A DNA stretch of 64,000 bases from Photobacterium pectinilyticum (lineage in GTDB: Bacteria > Pseudomonadota > Gammaproteobacteria > Enterobacterales > Vibrionaceae). Position numbers and translations under genes: made by a program. This document shows positions 34,525 to 40,955 of the stretch, piece by piece. The DNA lies in NCBI RefSeq assembly GCF_024357955.1, contig NZ_JANEYT010000003.1:62001-126000 (forward strand). Reading direction: 5' to 3'. The notes beneath the pieces were generated by a model. That model had not been told where the DNA came from. It did not search any database and was given only the letters and a program-made list of their open reading frames with translations. How positions within the stretch are numbered: the first letter of the stretch is position 1; each line of letters begins with the position of its first letter.

Positions 34525-34981
34525 CGAAGCTGAAATGAAATCTGAAGCAACCGTAAATGAACTAGATAAACTAATTTCACTTGCTGAGAATGTATCGGAT
34601 AAGCTAAAGGAATTGGATGCTGAAGTTACTTCGATTAAACAGCGGCAATACTGGTTGGTTGGGGTTGTATATATAATTATCTGCTTGTCACTTTCATTGT
34701 TGCTAGGTATAGATCTTTTGCAGTTAGATCGTGTTTTTCAAGTGGCAACATCTGGATTTCTAATGATTGTTACAATCCCAGTAATGATCATTTATACCAC
34801 ATCGAGAAGGCGTATCCTGAAACTTAGGGAAGATATTGAAGTTGAATCATCTGTACTAAAAGAATTGCTAGATATGATTCATGAGCTAGAAAACTATGGG
34901 AGATTTATTGAGTCCATAGATCCTGTAACTATTGCTACATACCGTATGAGGTTAAAACGTTTACGCTTCTCACTAAAATAG
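34517..34981 (+). CDS. Two-TM membrane protein with flanking coiled coils, partner of the GTPase
   Basis: The 154-residue protein has an N-terminal amphipathic helix (NELDKLISLAENVSDKLKEL), two membrane segments (about residues 46-68 and 74-93) joined by a short acidic loop, then a second coiled coil and a basic end (RMRLKRLRFSLK). Both ends should face the cytoplasm. It starts at an ATG after GCGGAGG (6-base spacing) inside the end of the GTPase gene, so translation is coupled. A small pore-like effector controlled by the GTPase would fit defence or toxin modules, but this is inference; no family recognised. An attC site follows at once. Confidence 0.72.
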   Translation: MSSEAEMKSEATVNELDKLISLAENVSDKLKELDAEVTSIKQRQYWLVGVVYIIICLSLSLLLGIDLLQLDRVFQVATSGFLMIVTIPVMIIYTTSRRRILKLREDIEVESSVLKELLDMIHELENYGRFIESIDPVTIATYRMRLKRLRFSLK

Positions 34982-34984
34982 TGC

Positions 34985-35091
34985 AATTAACAAAGCAATC
35001 AAGGTGGTGCGTTACACACTTGGCGGTTTTGGTATGAAGTTCGGTGTGCTTTGTTAGTTTAGCGGAACACACCTTATTGCAGGCGTTGACT
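34985..35091 (+). repeat. Integron attC site (VCR-like), orphan
   Basis: About 107 bp starting AATTAAC (34985-34991) and ending GTTGACT (35085-35091), near matches to the RYYYAAC and GTTRRRY core sites. GCAAT (34995-34999) pairs with ATTGC (35076-35080), and AGGTG (35002-35006) with CACCT (35070-35074). The unpaired bases between the boxes and the imperfect inner arm match attC folding. AACAAAGC at the left end and GGCGTT at the right end resemble Vibrio cholerae repeats. No integron integrase is in the window. Confidence 0.78.
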
Positions 35092-35103
35092 GAAAATTTT
35101 AAG

Positions 35104-35121
35104 AGCCCCGACTAAGGGGCT
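35104..35121. terminator. Hairpin after the attC site
   Basis: AGCCCC, then GACTAA, then GGGGCT; bidirectional, weak T run. Confidence 0.7.
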
Positions 35122-35182
35122 TATTCATTTGGAACCGCAATACCGTACCGTGCTGAAGGATATGACGACCCCTTAAACTTTC

Positions 35183-35204
35183 ACCCCGTATTACTAGACG
35201 GGGT
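35183..35204 (-). terminator. Terminator of the TIR gene
   Basis: ACCCCGT (35183-35189) pairs with ACGGGGT (35198-35204), just past the TIR gene stop at 35210. Confidence 0.75.
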
Positions 35205-35209
35205 TATAG

Positions 35210-35965
35210 TTAAATATTAAGCAAGGATTTCAATACATCAAACTTAACACCTCTGCGCAGGTTCCACACCGAGGCTTGCGCACCTACACGAGTCCCCATA
35301 GCCATCCCTGCTTGTTCTACAATCAAAAACTCAGATTGTTCTACATCTTGTTTAAAGTTCAAGAAATCAGCATCTGCTTGAGCGGGAATTAATATCTCAA
35401 TTACTTCTTTATCATCAAATAAAGAATCAAGGTCGGGATTCCAATTCTTGAGTTGAGTAAACCAACCATGAATCATGCGTTGCACTCTTTGAGTTTCTGT
35501 AATTTCCCGGTACTTATTAACCTCTGCAGAAAAATCTATATTAGGTAGTTGGCAATTAATTGCTTCCGTAATTTGTTCATATAGATGCTTCAGGTGTAGT
35601 TCGTCAGTAAGGTCTAATGCTTGGAAATGTGATAGGGGGACAGGTAATTGATTTTTTTGCAGGCCGGAGTGACAAAGCGTAATAGTAGGTATATCTCGAA
35701 TCCAACCAGCGCCAAATTCAGTGTAAATCCAAGGTCGAGTAAGGGCTACTGGAGAATAGAGCCCTATAGAAATGACGGCATTTGACAAGTTTTCTTTAAT
35801 TCTCTGAATCCATTCAAAACCACCTTGAATACTATCTAAATCGGATGAAACGAATAGAGAACATAACCCTAGAAAATTTTGTTCTACATCACTTTTGAAT
35901 ACGCCAGCAATACCTGAATCAACAGCGGCGTGGCTTACAAAAATGATAGGTTTATTATTTTGCAT
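35210..35965 (-). CDS. TIR-domain protein, probable NAD-cleaving defence effector
   Basis: The 251-residue protein has an N-terminal TIR domain (residues about 1-140). IIFVSHAAVDSGIAGVFK forms the first strand and helix, LFVSSDLDSIQGGFEWIQRI the BB-loop region, and SPVALTRPWIYTEFGAGWI holds the conserved Glu of TIR NADases. The C-terminal 110 residues (after QRVQRMIHGWFTQ) carry no domain I recognise and may sense an infection signal. Bacterial TIR proteins cleave NAD+ during phage infection. It runs opposite to the GTPase pair and ends near its attC site, so it may be an independent cargo gene. Enzyme activity is inferred from the motif only. Confidence 0.8.
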   Translation of the reverse strand: MQNNKPIIFVSHAAVDSGIAGVFKSDVEQNFLGLCSLFVSSDLDSIQGGFEWIQRIKENLSNAVISIGLYSPVALTRPWIYTEFGAGWIRDIPTITLCHSGLQKNQLPVPLSHFQALDLTDELHLKHLYEQITEAINCQLPNIDFSAEVNKYREITETQRVQRMIHGWFTQLKNWNPDLDSLFDDKEVIEILIPAQADADFLNFKQDVEQSEFLIVEQAGMAMGTRVGAQASVWNLRRGVKFDVLKSLLNI

Positions 35966-35993
35966 ATATAACCTCTGAAATATTATTTGTACG

Positions 35994-36021
35994 AATGCGC
36001 AATATACTCATTACGTTAAAT
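35994..36021 (+). mobile_element. dif-like XerCD attachment site 2
   Basis: XerC-type arm AATGCGCAATA (35994-36004), centre TACTCA, XerD-type arm TTACGTTAAAT (36011-36021). The arms differ from the chromosomal dif arms at two and one positions, as expected of a phage-derived attP half. It is the left end of the complete prophage. Confidence 0.85.
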
Positions 36022-36225
36022 AGCTGATTTTACGTTAAAAAACAGCGACTTCAGCCACAAAACGCCATAATGCAATCAATTGTACAACTTACAGCATACA
36101 AATCCATACCCAAATGACTTGAAAGTTAGCCACATAATCTAGCCGTATTCACTATCCAAAAGAGCACGACTCGTTTAAGCGATGTTTTGCACTGGAATGT
36201 CTAAAATACACGATTTATACTAACA

Positions 36226-36241
36226 CTGTGTTTTTATACAG
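36226..36241. promoter_or_regulatory. LexA (SOS) box in the prophage
   Basis: CTGT (36226-36229), eight bases, ACAG (36238-36241), with the symmetry extended outward by CA and TG; this matches the LexA consensus CTGT-N8-ACAG. It stands directly before the small zinc-finger gene at 36253. Confidence 0.82.
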
Positions 36242-36252
36242 TGTCGGTATCT

Positions 36253-36438
36253 ATGGGTAAGCCAAGGCTATATAGCCACATCCTCAAAGAACAGCATCCA
36301 GATTTACTTGAGCTTTGTAATTCCTATTGCGGTAGGGGCTTGATTCGCTATGACGTACGTCGAAGAACATACTGTTGTGTGCGCTGCAAAAAGGCATGGG
36401 TTAAGCCGGAACCGTCATTTAATTACTTCAAACTCTGA
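36253..36438 (+). CDS. Small zinc-finger-like phage protein under a LexA box
   Basis: The 61-residue basic protein has a CxxxC (CNSYC) and a CxxC-type knuckle (YCCVRCKKAW), together a likely zinc site. The ATG at 36253 is used; a GTG at 36241 overlaps the LexA box and is less likely. It is the only plus-strand gene at the left end of the prophage, and the LexA box makes it DNA-damage inducible. By analogy with RstC of the CTX satellite RS1 it might counteract the repressor, but there is no sequence evidence for that. Confidence 0.68.
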   Translation: MGKPRLYSHILKEQHPDLLELCNSYCGRGLIRYDVRRRTYCCVRCKKAWVKPEPSFNYFKL

Positions 36439-36671
36439 TTTAGCACTTTGTTGATGGTTTTGCTTGGCCTAGCAGGAAGGAGGTTTCGGGCTACCTGTCA
36501 ATAATGTGGGTAGCTCCGCATGGTGTGTTCAGTTGGCTCGGATTGTTCATTTGCGGTGCTGAATAGCACAAAGGGCAGGGAAGCCATGTCATCGTTTATC
36601 ATGCGCAAATACCTTGCTTGGATGGTAACATGCCCCTCCCCGCAGGCGGGGACCCCTCCCGTTCCCCCCAA
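36439..36671. other. Prophage intergenic region with hairpins (origin/packaging candidate)
   Basis: About 230 bp between the zinc-finger gene and the end of zot with no convincing gene. It holds a hairpin of GGCTACC (36489-36495) with GGTAGCT (36509-36515), and a strong GC-rich hairpin TCCCCGC / GCGGGGA (36637-36652) with a two-base loop. Filamentous phages keep their strand origins and packaging signal in such an intergenic region. Confidence 0.5.
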
Positions 36672-37805
36672 TCACATTGGCATGAAACTAGGAATAATAT
36701 CATCAGGCTGATAATCCTGATTATTTGAACAAACAACAAGAGATTCAAACGATTCATATTGAAGACTATACAAACACTCCCCAAGCCGCCTAAAGGTATA
36801 CCCCAAACGCCGAAGCTCCGACGAGTTCAATTCAAATTGACGAATGTTTTTCTGGAATGCCACCAAATAAACACGGTCAAACGACAAATCCAAATCAAAA
36901 TGACGGTCTGACTTCATTGCAATCTGTTTGGCAAACCCAGTGACAAACAATGAATAATCCGCCAAAGGGTGCGTTAAATTAGACTTGGCCTTAGAGGGTG
37001 CAGGAGCCACAGGGGGAGGTGTGACGGAATGATTGACAGGTTGTATTACCTCAACATGTTCTAACTCTTCTATTGGGGCCTCATCCACTGACAGCGGATT
37101 TTTAATCTTACCCGTTGCCAGCATACCCAAAACAAACAAAAAACAAATACCAGCCCCGATAAAGCTCCAATGTTGCCATAACGGTTTAACATCACTTGCC
37201 ATTGCCTCTTTGACCGCCGTGTTGGAAGCCGTATGCGACTGATAAAAGGGAAAATAGGATTTCTTGTATTTACGGATGTTGGTATTGACCACCTCACCAC
37301 GACAGCCGTCTTTGACTTTTTGAGTATACGTTTCATTGCTTCCCAACGCCGTATTCTTGGAGCAGCGATAAACAAGCTGGACCATGTCACGCACATCTTT
37401 ATGTAATTTACGGTCTGACTGAGTAATCAAAATAACGTCAATACCATAGTGCCGGTGCAAACTCAAAAATTCCAACACCTCAACAGGGGAACGGCCACAC
37501 GGCAATACCATGTGTGCCTCATCCACCACAACAAGCACACCTTGGCCCTTGTCATTTTTCCATTCATCCTGATAATCATCGGGCCTACTGAAAGAGCGAT
37601 TGATATTACCAAAATCATCAAGTTGGGTATCTATGATGCGGATTAACGACCGTACATCCTCACCAAACACCTGTACAAAATGGTCAATATTCAAGGGGAG
37701 GTTGGTCACTACCTTTCGGCCTGATTGCACCGCTGGAATAATATGAAAAACCACTGCCTCGTAACTTTTACCGCCACCTGGTCTACCGACAATTAAATTA
37801 ATCAT
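36672..37805 (-). CDS. zot: Zot-like phage assembly ATPase (gpI family)
   Basis: The 377-residue inovirus morphogenesis protein has Walker A GRPGGGKS (residues 7-14), Walker B VLVVVDEAH (about 91-99), one membrane segment (WSFIGAGICFLFVLGMLA, near 215-232), a Pro-rich linker (TPPPVAPAPSKAK) and a periplasmic C-terminal domain. It drives extrusion of phage through the inner membrane. The V. cholerae homologue is the zonula occludens toxin; toxicity here is not implied. It begins one base after the pVI-like gene stop, as in an operon. Confidence 0.9.
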   Translation of the reverse strand: MINLIVGRPGGGKSYEAVVFHIIPAVQSGRKVVTNLPLNIDHFVQVFGEDVRSLIRIIDTQLDDFGNINRSFSRPDDYQDEWKNDKGQGVLVVVDEAHMVLPCGRSPVEVLEFLSLHRHYGIDVILITQSDRKLHKDVRDMVQLVYRCSKNTALGSNETYTQKVKDGCRGEVVNTNIRKYKKSYFPFYQSHTASNTAVKEAMASDVKPLWQHWSFIGAGICFLFVLGMLATGKIKNPLSVDEAPIEELEHVEVIQPVNHSVTPPPVAPAPSKAKSNLTHPLADYSLFVTGFAKQIAMKSDRHFDLDLSFDRVYLVAFQKNIRQFELNSSELRRLGYTFRRLGECLYSLQYESFESLVVCSNNQDYQPDDIIPSFMPM

Positions 37806-37806
37806 A

Positions 37807-38124
37807 TCAAGACCCCAACCGAACGAACGGAATTAACTGGAGAATCAAACGAATCGTAATCGCCGTGATGATTATCCCTAATGCTTGCGGTAATCCAATT
37901 TGCCCCAACACCCAAGACACCGAAGGAGGGAATCCAGTCATATACTCGGATAAATCCACCGGAGCCAACATATCAGATATCAGCGAAATTAACCCCTTAC
38001 CAACAACCAATAATTGCTCAAGAATGAAATACACAGAATCAATCAGCATATCAACCAGCGATAAAACCAATTTATACAAAAAGTCCAGCAGTATATTAAA
38101 TAAGTCTACAATCCAATCAAACAT
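37807..38124 (-). CDS. Minor coat protein, pVI-like (DUF2523/Ace position)
   Basis: Hydrophobic protein of about 105 residues with three membrane segments (WIVDLFNILLDFLYKLVLS; QLLVVGKGLISLISDML; QALGIIITAITIRLILQLI), placed between pIII and Zot as gpVI or Ace is in all CTX-type phages. The ATG at 38124 follows a GGGGG ribosome site and is preferred to a TTG at 38136. It probably caps the virion together with pIII. Confidence 0.8.
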   Translation of the reverse strand: MFDWIVDLFNILLDFLYKLVLSLVDMLIDSVYFILEQLLVVGKGLISLISDMLAPVDLSEYMTGFPPSVSWVLGQIGLPQALGIIITAITIRLILQLIPFVRLGS

Positions 38125-38125
38125 A

Positions 38126-40051
38126 TTAACCCCCAAACACTAACGCACGAGATAAAATAGCCGCACCGAACATGATACATAACCGGACAAACAGCCAGAT
38201 ATCAGGACCAATATCAAAACTATGACGCCCGAAGTTGCCCATCTTGCCTAAATCAAATTGCAATTCAAAATCAGGGGATGACGCATTACCCACATCAACA
38301 TTAAACTGGTCAAGGAACGAAAAATAATCACCAGAACGTAAATCATCGGTGAAATCTTGCATAACGCCAGCTATGCCTTGCGGATATTTCGATGAGTAAA
38401 AACCGCGACAAGCATCATCTTGAAAACAAGGAACCGTGCCAGCACCACCAATATCAAGATTTTGCAATGCATATTGACCATCAGCGATACCATCCAAAGT
38501 ATCACCAATACCAGCCAACTCATCATTAACCATGCCTAGCTGGTCAATCAATTCACCGTCAGAAAAATCAAGATTATTTATCGCCGCTAACAGCTCATCA
38601 GATTGCGCATTGCGTTGCTGTTCATTGGCTAATAATGTTTCATTTATATTATCCAGATTATCATTTGATGTAATTTGATTATCACCAAGCCCCTTGGTTA
38701 ACTCAGCAATATTTTCTAAACCATCCAAAGATTGATTAGCCAGCATTTCACGTTGTTTAAAATCTTCTACCGCCTGATTTACCAGCATCATATTATCTTC
38801 ATGTATTGATTGTGTCATATCAGTAATAGACGTATCAATATTTGAAAATTGGTTATATTGATGGTCGAAATGGGTAAGATAATCAGATTGCATTTCACGC
38901 AATACCGCTAATTCTTGGTCAGTAAAATTAGCCATATGCTCTAAATAACTATTGGATGAATCCGCAGTATCAACATACTTATTATAAAGGGCCAATTGTT
39001 CAGAAAGGGTAGCATTTATTTCTGTATCTATATCAAGCAACTTATTAATATCAATACTCAATTTATTGCCTGTTGCCTCATTAGAAGATTGAAGAGAAGA
39101 TAAACCTTCTCTATTAGACGACGATAAATTACTAATTCTTGTTGCCGTTGATGCTGTATTTCCCTCAATATCCAATAAACTCCCCCCAAGACCACGAGTA
39201 GCTGATTCAATATCATCTAAACCAGATGATAAATTATTAATGCTATTAATTGTTTGTGAAGTATTGGTTTCTATATCGCCCAAATAACCCCCAAGCCCGT
39301 TAGTTGACTCAAGAATATTAGCAAAAGCATCTTGATTGGTTGTTTTTGCATCCAATATAGCGGCATTAAATTCAGACGAATTTGTATTAATTAACCCTTC
39401 CAAGTTAGAAATAGCATTCAATACAGAAGATAAATCACCGGAGTCATCACCGCCATCACCCGTATTACCACCATCACCGCCATCACCCGTATTACCACCA
39501 TCACCGCCGTCACCCGTGTCACCACCATCACCGCCGTCACCCGTGTCACCACCATCACCGCCGTCACCCGTATCACCACCGTCATCACAATCCTCACCCG
39601 TACAATCACAATCAGGGCCAACACAAGGCGGATTTAATGGGGTATAAGTACACATTCCAACAACTGATTTGGCCTCATTAGAACAAGTGTATGTATGCGT
39701 TGCCTCATGATCCAAAGGAGTACCGTCAAAACAAGCATTAATGGTGTCACTTAATAAAGTTTTAGCCTCATTTGTTTCGCAATATTCAGGAGTAACGCCA
39801 TAATGTATAATACCGATATTATTACCACCTCCCGAGCTTAACTTACCATATATCCGACCAACTGACTCACTAACACTCACATATTCATATTGACCATACT
39901 TACCATATTTTGTACCTACAACACAGCCAGATACAGAAGCTAATGAATCATAAGTACCCCAGCATTTTGCTTCAACAAGGGCATCGACAACATATGTATC
40001 AGCCTGAACATAAAAAGAGGTAAGCAAAAACAAAAATATAAACTTTCGCAT
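38126..40051 (-). CDS. Adsorption/minor coat protein pIII (OrfU position)
   Basis: The 641-residue secreted protein has a signal peptide (KFIFLFLLTSFYVQA), a Cys-rich N-terminal receptor-binding part (residues about 20-150), a Gly/Asp linker made of tandem 9-residue units, then some 300 residues of helical repeats rich in Asn, Ser and Leu (SSGLDDIESATRGLGGSLLD and similar), and a C-terminal membrane anchor (VRLCIMFGAAILSRALVFG). This is the pIII layout: receptor binding, flexible linker, anchor. It is longer than most inovirus pIII proteins, mainly because of the helical repeats. The host receptor is unknown. Confidence 0.85.
   Translation of the reverse strand: MRKFIFLFLLTSFYVQADTYVVDALVEAKCWGTYDSLASVSGCVVGTKYGKYGQYEYVSVSESVGRIYGKLSSGGGNNIGIIHYGVTPEYCETNEAKTLLSDTINACFDGTPLDHEATHTYTCSNEAKSVVGMCTYTPLNPPCVGPDCDCTGEDCDDGGDTGDGGDGGDTGDGGDGGDTGDGGDGGNTGDGGDGGNTGDGGDDSGDLSSVLNAISNLEGLINTNSSEFNAAILDAKTTNQDAFANILESTNGLGGYLGDIETNTSQTINSINNLSSGLDDIESATRGLGGSLLDIEGNTASTATRISNLSSSNREGLSSLQSSNEATGNKLSIDINKLLDIDTEINATLSEQLALYNKYVDTADSSNSYLEHMANFTDQELAVLREMQSDYLTHFDHQYNQFSNIDTSITDMTQSIHEDNMMLVNQAVEDFKQREMLANQSLDGLENIAELTKGLGDNQITSNDNLDNINETLLANEQQRNAQSDELLAAINNLDFSDGELIDQLGMVNDELAGIGDTLDGIADGQYALQNLDIGGAGTVPCFQDDACRGFYSSKYPQGIAGVMQDFTDDLRSGDYFSFLDQFNVDVGNASSPDFELQFDLGKMGNFGRHSFDIGPDIWLFVRLCIMFGAAILSRALVFGG
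39452..39590. repeat. Tandem 27-bp repeats encoding the pIII Gly/Asp linker
   Basis: About five copies of a 27-bp unit (plus-strand core CCACCATCACCGCC) encode GDGGDGGDT or GDGGDGGNT. Copies are nearly identical in DNA, so the linker length should change easily by slippage. Confidence 0.8.
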
Positions 40052-40103
40052 AATAACACCAATAAAAAAGGCGACCTAAGCCGCCTTATACTTTACCGTT
40101 TTA

Positions 40104-40193
40104 TCACCGCCAACCTTGCAAGACGGCATAACCGGATATTGCCCCAATCAATGACCAGACGGTTATAATTAAATCATGCAAAAGGGGAACCAT
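40104..40193 (-). CDS. 29-residue hydrophobic coat-type protein (gpVII/gpIX-like)
   Basis: Starts at an ATG at 40193, four bases after the major coat gene stop, with AAGG 8 bases upstream inside that gene. The product has one hydrophobic helix (LIITVWSLIGAISGYAVL) and a short Trp-Arg end. Size, hydrophobicity and place between the major coat and pIII genes match the tiny end-cap proteins of filamentous phages. Confidence 0.68.
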   Translation of the reverse strand: MVPLLHDLIITVWSLIGAISGYAVLQGWR

Positions 40194-40196
40194 ATA

Positions 40197-40331
40197 TTAA
40201 GCCTTGTTAACGGCACGCTTGGCAAGGGTGATCCCTTTAAACGCCATTGCAATACCAATAATAACAACACCCGTTGTACCAACAAAGGTTGCAACACTCG
40301 CTAAATCAACAGCAGCAAAAATCTCAGTCAT
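40197..40331 (-). CDS. Major coat protein (gpVIII/Cep-like)
   Basis: 44-residue protein: a short acidic amphipathic N-terminus (MTEIFAAVDLASV), one membrane helix (VGTTGVVIIGIAMAFKG) and a basic end (LAKRAVNKA). This acidic-hydrophobic-basic order is that of inovirus major coat proteins; unlike M13 gpVIII it has no obvious cleavable signal. It lies between the small membrane protein and pIII genes, the position of cep in CTX. Confidence 0.82.
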   Translation of the reverse strand: MTEIFAAVDLASVATFVGTTGVVIIGIAMAFKGITLAKRAVNKA

Positions 40332-40354
40332 AATTGTAATCTCCGTTTAACAAA

Positions 40355-40606
40355 TTAAAGTTTGCGAATCAATTTTTTCGCAATACCGACAGGATAGGCA
40401 GCAAAATAACCAAAGATGATAATTGCAGCAAAACCATAACCAAATGCCTCTGTTATTTCTTCTGCTGTTATTTCAAAGTCGGCTATATAGCTGTCATAGT
40501 TCGAGCTACTAACTAACACATAACTAGTACACTCTGATAAACCTTGAGGAGTGACGAACAAATAACCTTGCTCGCTAATGTCAACACAAATATCATCCTT
40601 TGGCAT
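40355..40606 (-). CDS. Small phage membrane protein
   Basis: Protein of about 83 residues: a soluble N-terminal half with three Cys (DDICVDIS, LSECTSY) and a C-terminal membrane helix (GYGFAAIIIFGYFAAYPVG) with a basic tail. The ATG at 40606 follows a GGGGG ribosome site and is preferred to an upstream TTG. The place between the ssDNA-binding and major coat genes suggests a minor coat or assembly protein; no family recognised. Confidence 0.68.
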   Translation of the reverse strand: MPKDDICVDISEQGYLFVTPQGLSECTSYVLVSSSNYDSYIADFEITAEEITEAFGYGFAAIIIFGYFAAYPVGIAKKLIRKL

Positions 40607-40634
40607 GAGACACACCCCCAATAAACAATTTCAG

Positions 40635-40937
40635 TTATTCCTTAAAATCCACAACAACATTTCTAGTTGGATTTTGCGGGTCAGGTTCTAATACAAGTTG
40701 AAGCTGGATAGGATAGGAGAGGCCCGCAAATTGTGCATACAGGTTTTGATTAAACACCATTGGAATTTGTTTTTCTTGCATACCGCAACGCTGAATATTG
40801 TGGTCATCATTTTGAAATGATTCAGCAGCAGCAAGATACATCACATTGGCCATTTGATAAGGCTTAGGGGAACCCGATTTTTTAGAGATACCCGAGCCAA
40901 GTACAGAACCCGTTACCATTACCGTTAATGTTGTCAT
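40635..40937 (-). CDS. Phage ssDNA-binding protein (RstB/DUF1293 position)
   Basis: The 100-residue, mostly beta protein (TLTVMVTGSVLGSGISK; then PIQLQLVLEPDPQNPTRNVV) directly follows the replication gene, as the gpV or RstB-type ssDNA-binding genes do. Length and strand pattern fit an OB-fold. The sequence is unlike the gpV gene of the truncated element at 32371, so the two elements come from different phage lineages. Function assigned by position and fold only. Confidence 0.65.
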   Translation of the reverse strand: MTTLTVMVTGSVLGSGISKKSGSPKPYQMANVMYLAAAESFQNDDHNIQRCGMQEKQIPMVFNQNLYAQFAGLSYPIQLQLVLEPDPQNPTRNVVVDFKE

Positions 40938-40955
40938 TGTCGATTTCCTTATTCA

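Larger units (their letters stand above)
32949..36021. mobile_element. Satellite-like segment between two dif-like sites, with cargo
   Basis: This 3.1-kb segment lies between direct dif-like sites 1 and 2. It carries a phage regulator (33049), a 31-bp palindrome, a GTPase-membrane gene pair with an attC site, and an opposing TIR gene, but no replication or coat gene of its own. It resembles XerCD-mobilised satellites (such as RS1 or TLC of V. cholerae) in position. Dependence on the neighbouring inovirus is inference. Confidence 0.6.

Noticed and set aside
36520-36711. Plus-strand open frame in the prophage intergenic region
   Set aside because: It overlaps the end of zot on the other strand, has no ribosome site and no protein-like pattern; the region is better read as hairpins.
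36672-37805. Zot as an enterotoxin gene
   Set aside because: Zot homologues are inovirus assembly ATPases; no ctxAB or other toxin gene is present, so no toxicity is claimed.
39336-39647. Plus-strand frame rich in Pro-Ser repeats
   Set aside because: It is the antisense reading of the Gly/Asp linker repeats of pIII; the repeat alone creates it.
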